From Paracidobacterium acidisoli (lineage in GTDB: Bacteria; Acidobacteriota; Terriglobia; Terriglobales; Acidobacteriaceae): DNA of 64,000 nt. A program made the position numbers and the translations under genes. The stretch covers positions 496,001-560,000 of the forward strand of contig NZ_QVQT02000004.1 in the NCBI RefSeq assembly GCF_003428625.2, given 5' to 3'. This document shows, in pieces, positions 17,009 through 24,673 of the stretch (position 1 is the first letter of the stretch; every line of letters begins with the position of its first letter). The notes below the pieces were generated by a model that saw only the letters and a program-made list of their open reading frames with translations, ran no database searches and had not been told where the DNA came from.

Positions 17009-17686
17009 ATGCCGACGATACAGAAGCCTGTCACCACGGGTGCGGGCCATAAGTTTCTGGAGCTCTACGCCGAGCCGGTCGTCACTAACAGCTACCTCAA
17101 AGTTGCGCTCCTCATCCTCTCCATCGTCGCGTTTGCGCTGCTTGCGCTCCTGTATCGCGCACAGACCGCTGCACTCCGGCTCAAGCCGGTCGTCATCGCA
17201 GTCTCCGATATCGGACGCGGCCAGATTCTCAACTACGACTCGACCGCCATCCCGGTCGAGCGTGTCAGCAAGTATTACCTCGCGCGTTGGGCCGAGCTTT
17301 ACTACGGTCGCAACCATGCAACTCTGCGTAAAGACTTCGGCGATTCGTTGAACTTCTTCTCTGATGAGAAACAGAACGCCACGCTCAACCAGGTCAAGAA
17401 AGACAAAACTCTCGACAACTTCCTTCTTGATCCCAGCGCACCCAACGTGGACGTCGTGATCAAAGCTGTGGTGCTGGAAGATACCCGGCAAGCACCCTAC
17501 CGTGCGCATATCGAGTTTGAGAAGGTCTTTTATTCGCCCGGTGACCAGCAGGAGCAGAGCCGCGAGCGGTGGACAGCAAACGTCATTTATGGCTTCCGTG
17601 ATTCCGTTCCGAACGTCATGCTCCTCACCAATCCACTCGGCCTCGTCATCAGCTACGTCCACGAAGACCAGGCATTCGGGAGCTGA
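17009..17686 (+). CDS. trbF: TrbF/VirB8-like inner-membrane protein
   Basis: 225 residues: short cytoplasmic N-terminus, one membrane helix (about 28-48), then a VirB8-type NTF2-like periplasmic domain with RVSKYYLARWAELYYGRNHA and, near the end, ERWTANVIYGFRDSVPN. The ATG at 17009 has GGGGAG 6 bases upstream. VirB8/TrbF is an assembly factor of the inner-membrane complex. It is unusual that trbF follows trbL; in IncP plasmids trbF precedes trbG. Confidence 0.85.
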   Translation: MPTIQKPVTTGAGHKFLELYAEPVVTNSYLKVALLILSIVAFALLALLYRAQTAALRLKPVVIAVSDIGRGQILNYDSTAIPVERVSKYYLARWAELYYGRNHATLRKDFGDSLNFFSDEKQNATLNQVKKDKTLDNFLLDPSAPNVDVVIKAVVLEDTRQAPYRAHIEFEKVFYSPGDQQEQSRERWTANVIYGFRDSVPNVMLLTNPLGLVISYVHEDQAFGS

Positions 17687-17689
17687 CTC

Positions 17690-18070
17690 ATGAGACCGAA
17701 GATCCCCGTCCTGCTTTACTGCGCCGACCGTGAGCTGCTCTCGGCTACTGCATTCGCGCTCCGTTTGCAGCCCTATGCTGTGACTGCTGTCGATGACAGC
17801 CGCAGCGCCACAGCCGTGATGATGTCAGACGATCTCGTTTGCGGCATCCTCATCCACGCGAGACAAGGCGACCTCGCAGGCAGATTGATTCACCGCCTGC
17901 TCGAAGCAGATTTGCACGTACCTGTGTTGCTGGTAGACCGTGCCGGCGACCTCGCACCGGTTCGCTACGCGGACATGGTGCTCTATGGCCGCAACACTTC
18001 GATGGCGCACATTCTAGGCGCGCTTTCCGTCCTGTGCGCGCGCAAGCGCGGGCCACGGAGCGCCGCGTGA
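17690..18070 (+). CDS. Receiver-like (CheY-fold) protein without a clear phosphorylation site
   Basis: 126 residues with an alternating strand/helix pattern resembling a response-regulator receiver: VLLYCADRELLSATAFAL, AVTAVDDSRSATAVM, GILIHARQGDLAGRLIHRLL, VPVLLVDRAGD and ADMVLYGRN. The usual strand-3 aspartate is replaced (GILIHAR), so phosphorylation is unlikely. It starts 3 bases after trbF and is part of the transfer operon. It may bind a partner or nucleic acid; the role is not known. Confidence 0.6.
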   Translation: MRPKIPVLLYCADRELLSATAFALRLQPYAVTAVDDSRSATAVMMSDDLVCGILIHARQGDLAGRLIHRLLEADLHVPVLLVDRAGDLAPVRYADMVLYGRNTSMAHILGALSVLCARKRGPRSAA

Positions 18071-18219
18071 GGTACCGTGGCAAGCTCGCATCCGATGGCC
18101 CCCACTACGAGGCGCTCGGTAAGTCGATGGTTGTTTCCGTCATGCGCTGGGTCGGGGAGCGCATCGCAGCCGTCGATGCCATTCTCCGTGACAGCCACGG
18201 CAGTGGGAGGTTCGGGTGA
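18067..18219 (+). CDS. Possible 50-residue protein coupled to the receiver-like gene
   Basis: A GTG at 18067 overlaps the preceding TGA by 4 bases. The peptide has one possible helix (GKSMVVSVMRWVGERIAAVD) and no recognised domain. The overlap and codon use are the only support. Confidence 0.35.
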   Translation: MRYRGKLASDGPHYEALGKSMVVSVMRWVGERIAAVDAILRDSHGSGRFG

Positions 18220-18827
18220 AGACAAGCGCGCAGATTCTCACGACATTGGCGCATACCTTCTTGTCGCGGAGACAGGCGGGATTTCTTCTTACCGTCACCA
18301 TTCCTGCATCGATGGGCTTCGTCTCGCCTACACCTCTATCGTCCGAAAGCAGGTTCTTCGCGTGGCTGAATGCCAGTAAGGATGCGGAGAAAGCGGTACA
18401 GTTCAGCCACTCTCAGCGCTTGCGACCGGACTTGGTGGCCGGCACAGACCGTTGGGCAGGCTTCTGGTTGCATCGGCATCCTGAACGTCAGCGAATCCTT
18501 CAGTCAGGTGTTTTCGTAGAGCCCCATTTTTCCCGCATTTTCCCTGCTCACCCTCGGTCACTCGCTTCTGTGCTTATCCCGCGCCCTGCGACACGGCGCG
18601 GCTCTGCTTTTACGGCTTTCAGAAATCTTTTCGGCAAACCTCCGCACAGAACACGGACAAAAAGATTTCTGAACCTTCCGCAAAAGCGCCGCTTGGCACT
18701 TGGGAGCGGGGCACCTCGCGTCGCTTCGCGCAAGAGTGTCCCGAGGGCAATCCGGGCAAATACAAACAAGGAGAAACACCATGGAACTCTATGTAAACGA
18801 GCAGAAACTGAAGGGCTTCGTCGGTAA
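18216..18827 (+). CDS. Doubtful ORF running through the ssb leader
   Basis: A GTG at 18216 overlaps the previous stop by 4 bases and has GGGAGG upstream, so translation may start here. The first third contains a hydrophobic stretch (AGFLLTVTIPASMGFV). The last third passes through the conserved hairpin leader of ssb and overlaps the ssb start by 47 bases, which is hard to reconcile with a conserved protein. It may be a real small gene with a drifting 3' end. If it is not translated, 18220-18612 holds no other feature I can support. Confidence 0.2.
   Translation: MKTSAQILTTLAHTFLSRRQAGFLLTVTIPASMGFVSPTPLSSESRFFAWLNASKDAEKAVQFSHSQRLRPDLVAGTDRWAGFWLHRHPERQRILQSGVFVEPHFSRIFPAHPRSLASVLIPRPATRRGSAFTAFRNLFGKPPHRTRTKRFLNLPQKRRLALGSGAPRVASRKSVPRAIRANTNKEKHHGTLCKRAETEGLRR
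18613..18732 (+). promoter_or_regulatory. Hairpin-bearing leader B upstream of ssb
   Basis: Carries the three blocks described for the methyltransferase leader: CGGCTTTCAGAAA (18613-18625), GAACCTTCCGCAAAAGCGCC (18671-18690) and CCTCGCGTCGCTTCGCGCA (18714-18732, identical in both). Here the first two blocks form a perfect 14-bp stem, TTCAGAAATCTTTT (18618-18631) with AAAAGATTTCTGAA (18660-18673), around a 28-base loop. The stem exists in both copies although the arm sequences differ. Confidence 0.65.
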
Positions 18828-19194
18828 GGATGCCGAGGTCTTTGCAACCAAGAACCAGTCGATCCTCGTGGTCTTTTCGCTGGCCACCAAGTCCGGCTAC
18901 AAGGACCGGAAGACCAACCAGTGGGTGAACAGGACCGAGTGGCACCGCATCGTTGCAGTCGGCGAACCCGCCAATCACGCGAAGGACATGAAGAAGGGTG
19001 ATTACGCCGAAGTCGTAGGCGAGACGCAGACCAATCCGCACGACAGAGAGATCGGGGACGGCAAGAAGAAGATCAAAGTCACCTTTCGCGACAAAGAGGT
19101 ACGCGCTAGCCTCGTCAAGAAGCTGGCAAAGCCCGAGAGCTCACACGCCGAGAACCTCGACGCCGAGCCGATTACGGAGGACGACGCGGCTTAG
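18781..19194 (+). CDS. ssb: Single-stranded DNA-binding protein
   Basis: 137 residues. OB-fold SSB with the expected order: LKGFVGKDAEVF, SILVVFSLATKSGYKDRK, WVNRTEWHRIVAVGEPA, MKKGDYAEVVGETQTNP, and an acidic tail (PITEDDAA). The tail lacks the full DDDIPF motif of chromosomal SSB, as often in mobile-element SSBs. AAGGAG precedes the ATG. SSB genes of conjugative elements are commonly expressed early in the recipient; the hairpin leader fits that. Confidence 0.9.
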   Translation: MELYVNEQKLKGFVGKDAEVFATKNQSILVVFSLATKSGYKDRKTNQWVNRTEWHRIVAVGEPANHAKDMKKGDYAEVVGETQTNPHDREIGDGKKKIKVTFRDKEVRASLVKKLAKPESSHAENLDAEPITEDDAA

Positions 19195-19225
19195 GCCGCG
19201 TTGTCCTCCCTCGGGAGGTGCAGCC

Positions 19226-19624
19226 ATGACTACACTCTTTGCCAATACAGTCACTCTGCGCGGGTTCCTCGGGAAAGATGCTGAGGCTCCCCCATCAGGT
19301 AACATCCGGAACGATTCATTCGCTGTTCTACTGCTGGCAACGGTCTCGGGCATTTGGGATCTCGGAGCCAATGAGTGGCATCCCCGCACCGACTGGCATC
19401 GCATCATCTGCCCCGGTCCGTTCTTTTGCGGTCTCGTGCGTGGGATGCGCCGCGGCGAATACCTCGAAATCGAAGGCGAGCTGCGCAATCAGAGCGATCC
19501 CCGGACGGTGGTCGTGGCTGGCGAGTTCCATTCTGTCAGCAAAAACACCGATACCGTCCATGCGGTCCGCATCCAGCGGCTTGATCGTCCCGATGCCCTG
19601 GTTGATTTCGGCGAGGACGGCTAA
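19226..19624 (+). CDS. Second, divergent SSB-like OB-fold protein
   Basis: 132 residues with the same framework as the preceding SSB: VTLRGFLGKDAEAPP, SFAVLLLATVSG, HPRTDWHRIICPGPF and MRRGEYLEIEGELRNQ. It lacks the acidic C-terminal tail and diverges strongly elsewhere, so it may bind ssDNA with other partners or regulate the first SSB. It is preceded by GGGAGGTG and lies 31 bases after ssb. A strong terminator follows. Confidence 0.78.
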   Translation: MTTLFANTVTLRGFLGKDAEAPPSGNIRNDSFAVLLLATVSGIWDLGANEWHPRTDWHRIICPGPFFCGLVRGMRRGEYLEIEGELRNQSDPRTVVVAGEFHSVSKNTDTVHAVRIQRLDRPDALVDFGEDG

Positions 19625-19644
19625 GGCCGTTCCTCGCCTCTCTT

Positions 19645-19676
19645 GCGGAGAGGCTAAAGCCTCTCCGCTTTTCTTC
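19645..19676 (+). terminator. Rho-independent terminator after the SSB pair
   Basis: GCGGAGAGGCT (19645-19655) pairs perfectly with AGCCTCTCCGC (19658-19668), followed by TTTTCTTC. The tail and stem are typical of an intrinsic terminator. Confidence 0.8.
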
Positions 19677-19706
19677 TGTTGGTGCCGAACCTCAGAAAGG
19701 AACCCG

Positions 19707-20003
19707 ATGTTTGCCAATGCTGTCTTCGTCGCCACGTTGATCTTTCTTGCGCTCGGCTTCTGGCTGATGCACGAGCTGCACTTCCTCGTACCGTGGCGGA
19801 GCCTCATCCTGCACCACTACTTCCAGAGCATCGCGCTTTACTGCGCTCTGCTCTTTGCCAACATCCTCGGCCTCACCATCTGGATTGAGCGTAAGTTCTT
19901 CCTCCGCGACACAGGCCGGAAACTCAAGCACCTCGACCAGGAGATACACAGTGGCCACTCAGAACTCTCAGAGGAGATCACCGCGCAATTCGGCGAAGAG
20001 TGA
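19707..20003 (+). CDS. Small two-helix membrane protein of the transfer region
   Basis: 98 residues from the ATG at 19707, with AGAAAGG upstream. Two hydrophobic helices (AVFVATLIFLALGFWLMHEL and SIALYCALLFANILGLTIWI) are followed by a charged tail. I do not recognise a family. It overlaps the next gene by 53 bases. It could be an entry-exclusion or mating-pair protein, but nothing specific shows this. Confidence 0.6.
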   Translation: MFANAVFVATLIFLALGFWLMHELHFLVPWRSLILHHYFQSIALYCALLFANILGLTIWIERKFFLRDTGRKLKHLDQEIHSGHSELSEEITAQFGEE

Positions 20004-20250
20004 ACGGAGCCGTCCAGCGATGGAGCCGATGCCGGAGCCATCCCCAGACTTCGATCACGAGGAATTTATGGACCGTTCCAATGATCATGTCGCCCGTGTC
20101 CGCGCGGCGCGGGATGTGGCTCAGCGCGAAATGGAATCGTTCGGCGATGTCTCCGAATACGACATCACCATGATTCGGGGGCAGCTTCGTGAAGAACCTG
20201 CACCCGGATCGCAGCCCGCACTCGATTTCAATCCACAGGAGCATGACTGA
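19951..20250 (+). CDS. Small hydrophilic protein of the transfer region
   Basis: 99 residues starting from a GTG behind AGGAG (7 bases). It is charged, with no hydrophobic stretch; the central region (DHVARVRAARDVAQREMESF) is probably helical. It shares its last base with the start of the next gene. No family recognised. Confidence 0.55.
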   Translation: MATQNSQRRSPRNSAKSERSRPAMEPMPEPSPDFDHEEFMDRSNDHVARVRAARDVAQREMESFGDVSEYDITMIRGQLREEPAPGSQPALDFNPQEHD

Positions 20251-21260
20251 TGCGTATCGATGTCCCCCAGGAAATCCCACGGCGGCAGACGCCGGGACTG
20301 CCTTCTGCCGCCCCGCTCGAACCCTCGCCTGTAGAGCAGCGTCGGGAACATCTCGCCGACCGTGCGCGAGAGCATCGCGGGCCACAGGCAGCACCGCGCC
20401 ACCACGACCGCGATGCCTCCAATCGACAGCCGCGCGAACGGAGACCACGCGCGGCGGAGCGCCCCGATGACCGGCGATCCCGGCGCAACGACACTCCGAA
20501 CCAGGTAGTGGGCATGTCTCTTCGAGACGAAGAGCGCCGAGTGCTTGCGGAGGTGGGACGCTTCCGCGTTGTCACCACCAGAGACCTTGCCGAGACGATC
20601 TACGACGGCAGGCGCACACGTATGGAGCGTGACCTCGCCTTCCTCCGCGAGAAAGGACTCGTACAGATCGATTCCGTGAACGCCCGCCGCGACGGGCGCG
20701 GCGGCAGAGTCGAGCGCATTGAGGTCGCCTCCCTCACAACGGATGGCCGCAACGTTGCACGCCAGACGTCCGGGCTGCCTCAAGACCAGAAGCTATACGC
20801 AGGCATGGTCAAGCCGCGCGAGGTAGAACACGATGCTCAGATCTATCGCGCTTACCGCAAAGAGGCCGAACGGATCGAGAACAAGGGCGGCTCCAATCTC
20901 CGTGTTCGGCTCGACTACGAGCTGAAGTCCGACATCCAGAAGGCTATCCATTCTGCACGCAAGGCTGAGCCGGAACGCGACATGCACGACATCAAGCGTG
21001 AGGTCGCCGAGCAGTTCGATCTGCCCTACGTGAACGACGGCATCCAGATTCCTGATGCGCGTATCCAGTACGACCTCGATCAGGGCTCGCGCGCCGGACA
21101 CGAGGATATCGAAGTCCTCACCGCCGCGTATCGACCCGGCCACCTCCGCAACAAAGCCCAGGCGGGCTTTCACGTCTATGCTTCGGCCTCCGACCGTGCC
21201 TCGCTCGCCGCAAAGATTGAGGACGACAGCCACCTCATGGAAAACATTCTGGAGCTTTGA
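20250..21260 (+). CDS. Winged-helix DNA-binding protein, Replication-relaxation-like
   Basis: 336 residues. A long Arg- and Pro-rich N-terminus (about 1-85) precedes a winged-helix domain (RRVLAEVGRFRVVTTRDLAE, then RTRMERDLAFLREKGLVQI). A C-terminal alpha/beta region follows, with EVEHDAQIYRAYRKEAERI and LRVRLDYELKSDI, which has the H-D...Y-E...K spacing seen in Replication-relaxation family proteins and some nucleases. Such proteins occur in plasmids and integrative elements. It is a candidate for DNA processing at the transfer origin, since no classical relaxase is seen. Family assignment is by eye and moderate. Confidence 0.5.
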   Translation: MRIDVPQEIPRRQTPGLPSAAPLEPSPVEQRREHLADRAREHRGPQAAPRHHDRDASNRQPRERRPRAAERPDDRRSRRNDTPNQVVGMSLRDEERRVLAEVGRFRVVTTRDLAETIYDGRRTRMERDLAFLREKGLVQIDSVNARRDGRGGRVERIEVASLTTDGRNVARQTSGLPQDQKLYAGMVKPREVEHDAQIYRAYRKEAERIENKGGSNLRVRLDYELKSDIQKAIHSARKAEPERDMHDIKREVAEQFDLPYVNDGIQIPDARIQYDLDQGSRAGHEDIEVLTAAYRPGHLRNKAQAGFHVYASASDRASLAAKIEDDSHLMENILEL

Positions 21261-21262
21261 CC

Positions 21263-22132
21263 ATGACGATAGACTTCATCGCTGCGCTCGAATCCCTCGG
21301 TTATACGGAACGCGAAGCCGCGTTTCTGTACCTCGTGGCCGCGCACTCAGGCTACTTCCTGCGCCGCCAGTTCAACTATTTCATCGACCGGCACAAGGGC
21401 TTTCTGGCCCAACGCTTCCTTGAAAAAGCACAGGACGCCGGCCATGTCGAAGTTATTGACTACGGCCAAGGCTTCTACATCTATCACCTATATGCGAAGG
21501 CGGTCTACAGGCTCCTCGGCAACGCCGAGTCGCAACACCGCCGCCGCAAGGCTGACGCATCCATCCGCTCGCGCCTGATGACGCTCGACTACGTCCTTGA
21601 GAACGACGGCGAACATTACCTTGTTTCCCATGAGGAGCGTCGGCAATTCTTTACTGAAGTCCATCGCGTCCGGCCAGAGTCGCTCTCCGATGACTCACAG
21701 TTCGCCGGTGTATTCCCGGTCTCTATCGCGGACCGCACCCAACCCTCAACATCGCTGGTCCGCTTCGTCTTCGTCGATGAGGGTCTTCTGACAACTCGAA
21801 AGTTCAATCGCTTTCTGACGGAGATGGCGCCGCTCTTTCATGAGCTGCGGACCTTCGAGCTGGTCTACGTCGCCGGCTCGGATTACAACTTCTCCGCTGC
21901 CACTCATGTGTTCCGGCATCATTGCCAGCCGCTCGTCCCGACGCAACAGAGAACTTTGCTGCCGGATTTCGAGCGTTCTTCGTCGCCCAATCGCTCGGCG
22001 CTTGACGCGCAGTTCACCACGCTGCTCTTTCACTACAGCTATCCACCCATTCAGCGTAGTGAGTCTCGGGGGTCTGTACGTGGGTCTGACAGCGGGTCTG
22101 CTCCATCGCAGCTAACTAATGGAGCGGCATAG
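21263..22132 (+). CDS. Hypothetical protein of the transfer region with N-terminal HTH-like segment
   Basis: 289 residues; the ATG at 21263 has GGAG 8 bases upstream. The N-terminal half (ALESLGYTEREAAFLYLVAA, GHVEVIDYGQGFYIYHLY) resembles a winged-helix module reading an open-frame signal, followed by an alpha/beta region (LVRFVFVDEGLLTTRKFNRF) and a disordered Ser-rich tail. The pairing with the preceding winged-helix gene (2-base gap) suggests a joint role. No named family recognised. Confidence 0.55.
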   Translation: MTIDFIAALESLGYTEREAAFLYLVAAHSGYFLRRQFNYFIDRHKGFLAQRFLEKAQDAGHVEVIDYGQGFYIYHLYAKAVYRLLGNAESQHRRRKADASIRSRLMTLDYVLENDGEHYLVSHEERRQFFTEVHRVRPESLSDDSQFAGVFPVSIADRTQPSTSLVRFVFVDEGLLTTRKFNRFLTEMAPLFHELRTFELVYVAGSDYNFSAATHVFRHHCQPLVPTQQRTLLPDFERSSSPNRSALDAQFTTLLFHYSYPPIQRSESRGSVRGSDSGSAPSQLTNGAA

Positions 22133-22161
22133 CGATGCAAGAGATACAGGGTCAATACCGG

Positions 22162-22247
22162 GGTAGTACGGGGGCGGGAGCGACCCGCCCTACCGGGCTG
22201 CCGCTGACGGCTGACGCCGCGCTTGTCGCTCCCGCCCCCGTACTACC
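22162..22247. repeat. 23-bp perfect inverted repeat, candidate oriT or regulatory cruciform
   Basis: The arms are 22162-22184 (beginning GGTAGTACGGGGGCGGGAGC) and 22225-22247 (beginning GTCGCTCCCGCCCCCGTACT), each 23 bases, fully complementary, with a 40-base loop containing a small GCCC/GGGC hairpin. It lies in the 193-base gap between 21263-22132 and the ribbon-helix-helix-like gene upstream of the coupling protein. That is a usual place for an origin of transfer or for a transfer-operon regulatory site. Confidence 0.55.
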
Positions 22248-22259
22248 AGAGACCAACGC

Positions 22260-22278
22260 CAGTACCTGGACGGTACTG
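22260..22278. repeat. Small inverted repeat beside the 23-bp inverted repeat
   Basis: CAGTACC (22260-22266) pairs with GGTACTG (22272-22278) around 5 bases; a further GTAC follows at 22285-22288. It is a possible binding site for the adjacent ribbon-helix-helix-like protein. Confidence 0.4.
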
Positions 22279-22325
22279 ACGAAGTACCAGACCGGGCCTC
22301 GTTTGCGGCCCACAGGAGAACAAGC

Positions 22326-22640
22326 ATGAGCAAACTGAAGATCGAAATGGGAGCAAGCAAGGTAAAGCGCGCGCCATTGAAAACGACCATCGACGGCGAC
22401 GTTTCGGACGACCTCGGCCTGATGTGTGAGTGGTCGGATAACGACTTGAGTTACATCGTCAATCGTCTGCTTCGTCACTCCATTGCGGAGATTGAGGACT
22501 TCCAGAAGTACAAGGCGGACCGTCTCGCATCTTCGCGGCCTGATAACAACGGGGTGAAACATGCCTCCGAATCGGCACGCAAAGTTCTGCCGTCTGCCGG
22601 TGCTATGTCGCCGCAACCGGAGAAGGGAGTCATCGCATGA
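22326..22640 (+). CDS. Ribbon-helix-helix-like accessory protein
   Basis: 104 residues. LKTTIDGDVSDDLGLMCEWS, followed by NDLSYIVNRLLRHSI, fits a short strand and two helices of the CopG/MetJ type; the C-terminal half is charged and probably flexible. Such proteins often bind oriT or regulate transfer genes. GGAGAACAAGC precedes the ATG, and the stop overlaps the TraG start by 4 bases. The inverted repeats just upstream are plausible targets. Confidence 0.5.
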   Translation: MSKLKIEMGASKVKRAPLKTTIDGDVSDDLGLMCEWSDNDLSYIVNRLLRHSIAEIEDFQKYKADRLASSRPDNNGVKHASESARKVLPSAGAMSPQPEKGVIA

Positions 22641-24673
22641 GCCTTGCCGTTTCTCTTCGTAACCTTTCGCGTCCATTGGTGGAGTACCGCGTCATCTTGT
22701 CTATCGGCCTGAGCGCGGCCTGCGGCATCGTCCTTCAGAGTTTGTATCCGGTCCACGACAACGACCCATTGCTGCGCTTGCTGGCGTTCGAGCGGCCCGC
22801 AATCTTTCATGGATTGGTATGGAGCTACAACCTATTTCTATACAGCACGCCGTTCCTGGTCTCTTCTGTCCTGTGCTCCCTGGCGTACATCCATTTCTAT
22901 GAGCCAAAGCCGGAAGAGGTTGCCGGACAGTTGCCTCCATATCCCGATCCGTTGCGACGCGAAGACCTTTTTCTGGTCGCCGGTGAGGTGCATCGGCAAC
23001 TAAAGCCGCTGCCGTCTCCGAATCCGAACTGGCTCTGCATTTCGGAGCGCGGACTATACACCGGCATCTGCGTGGTCGGGGCAATCGGCAGCGGAAAGAC
23101 CCAAGCGGTTATCCTGCCGGCCATGCGGCAACTCTTCGCGTACCGTGCTCAGGACCCCGAGCAGAGGCTATCCGGGGTGGTGTTGGAGGTCAAAGGCGAT
23201 CTCTGCCGCCAAGTGAGAAAGATACTGACGGCCTGCAGTCGGCCCGACGATTACGTTGAAGTCTCGCTCACCGGGAACATTCGTTACAACCCGCTCAACA
23301 ACGATATGGATGCCTACGCGCAGGCATTCAACATCGCTTCGGTCATCACGGCTATTTGGGGGAAGGGCAAGGAACCGTTCTGGCAGCAGTCCTACACCGA
23401 CCTCGTTCGGTACGTCATCATGCTTTACCGGGTCCGTGACGGATACGTGACCATGCTCGACATCTTCCGCACCGTCATCAGCTCCGGGACGTTAGAAGCC
23501 ATGCTGACACAGGCCGGACGCCGCTTCACCGCGGCATCGTTCGTTGGAGTAGGCAAAGCAGACTATCTGAGGTACGAATCAGTCCTGACTCCGTTTGGGT
23601 TTGTATGGAACGACACACTCAGCCAATACGTCGCTCGCAGGGGTGACGGGTTGGAGTCTTTACTCGTCAGGGAGACCAACATCACCGCATCCTTATATAC
23701 ACGCAGGCAGGGCGACCCCGATGCCCGCGATGCTTGGCAGAGTATTCATTATTGGTACTGGGAACATTGGAAATTTTTCCGTACCGAGGTCAAGACTTCG
23801 ATCATTCAAGGTATCGCAGTCTTCCTCTCGTTGTTTGAAACAAATGCCCAGGTACGCCGTATCTTCTGCCCGCCGAAAGAACTGTACGAGGGCAAGCCTT
23901 GCCCATCCGATCCTACCGGCGTAGTCCTGCCGCCGTTCGATGAACTCATCGAAGATGGGCACGTTGTCGGCCTGAACTTTCCGACCGCTCTCAACCCCGC
24001 TCTCTCGAAGATCATCGGCACCATGATGAAGGTGGACTATCAGCGGGCCGTCCTGCTTCGCATTCCGATCATGGAAGATGAACCAGAGCGGCATTTTCGT
24101 CCCACTGTCTTCATCTGCGACGAGTACCAGAATTTTGCCACGGTCGGCGGCGACAACCCGAATGGCGACGAACGTTTTCTCAGCTTGTCCCGGCAGCCGA
24201 AATGCATCCCTATCGTCGCCACCCAGAGCATTTCGAGCCTGAAAGAAGCGTTGCCAAATGAAGGCGTGAAAACTCTGCTGCAAGCTTTCCGCACCAAGAT
24301 CTTTCTTTCCACCTCGGACCCCGATACAGCCCGGTATGCGTCGGAGCTGTGCGGCAAGGCCGATAAGACACGCATCAGCTACACCGTCTCCGAGTCCAGT
24401 AATAATGCCAACGTCGGCTGGCTGAGTGGCCGCACCTCATCCAACAAAGGCTCCGTCTCGGCCTCCAAGCAGTACCAGAAGCATAAGGAACCGCTGTTTG
24501 AGGAGAACGTGTTCTTCGATCTTAAAAACACACAATCTGTTGTCGTTGCCTTCGACGGCATCAGTCCGTTGCCACCGACCTACTGCTATCTGAAGCCTGA
24601 CTTTCTGCCCGTTAACATGACCTGGTTTGAGCAGGAGCGGATCGCATTCAATCCTCGGAGGATCAGCCGGTGA
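22637..24673 (+). CDS. traG: TraG/VirD4-like type IV coupling protein
   Basis: 678 residues. Two membrane helices in the first 90 residues are followed by the ATPase domain with Walker A GAIGSGKTQ (near residue 150) and Walker B FICDEYQNF (near 492), then a LSRQPKCIPIVATQS segment typical of TraG/VirD4. It delivers the relaxosome to the secretion channel. Tight coupling to the previous and next genes (4-base overlaps) marks an operon. Confidence 0.88.
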   Translation: MSLAVSLRNLSRPLVEYRVILSIGLSAACGIVLQSLYPVHDNDPLLRLLAFERPAIFHGLVWSYNLFLYSTPFLVSSVLCSLAYIHFYEPKPEEVAGQLPPYPDPLRREDLFLVAGEVHRQLKPLPSPNPNWLCISERGLYTGICVVGAIGSGKTQAVILPAMRQLFAYRAQDPEQRLSGVVLEVKGDLCRQVRKILTACSRPDDYVEVSLTGNIRYNPLNNDMDAYAQAFNIASVITAIWGKGKEPFWQQSYTDLVRYVIMLYRVRDGYVTMLDIFRTVISSGTLEAMLTQAGRRFTAASFVGVGKADYLRYESVLTPFGFVWNDTLSQYVARRGDGLESLLVRETNITASLYTRRQGDPDARDAWQSIHYWYWEHWKFFRTEVKTSIIQGIAVFLSLFETNAQVRRIFCPPKELYEGKPCPSDPTGVVLPPFDELIEDGHVVGLNFPTALNPALSKIIGTMMKVDYQRAVLLRIPIMEDEPERHFRPTVFICDEYQNFATVGGDNPNGDERFLSLSRQPKCIPIVATQSISSLKEALPNEGVKTLLQAFRTKIFLSTSDPDTARYASELCGKADKTRISYTVSESSNNANVGWLSGRTSSNKGSVSASKQYQKHKEPLFEENVFFDLKNTQSVVVAFDGISPLPPTYCYLKPDFLPVNMTWFEQERIAFNPRRISR

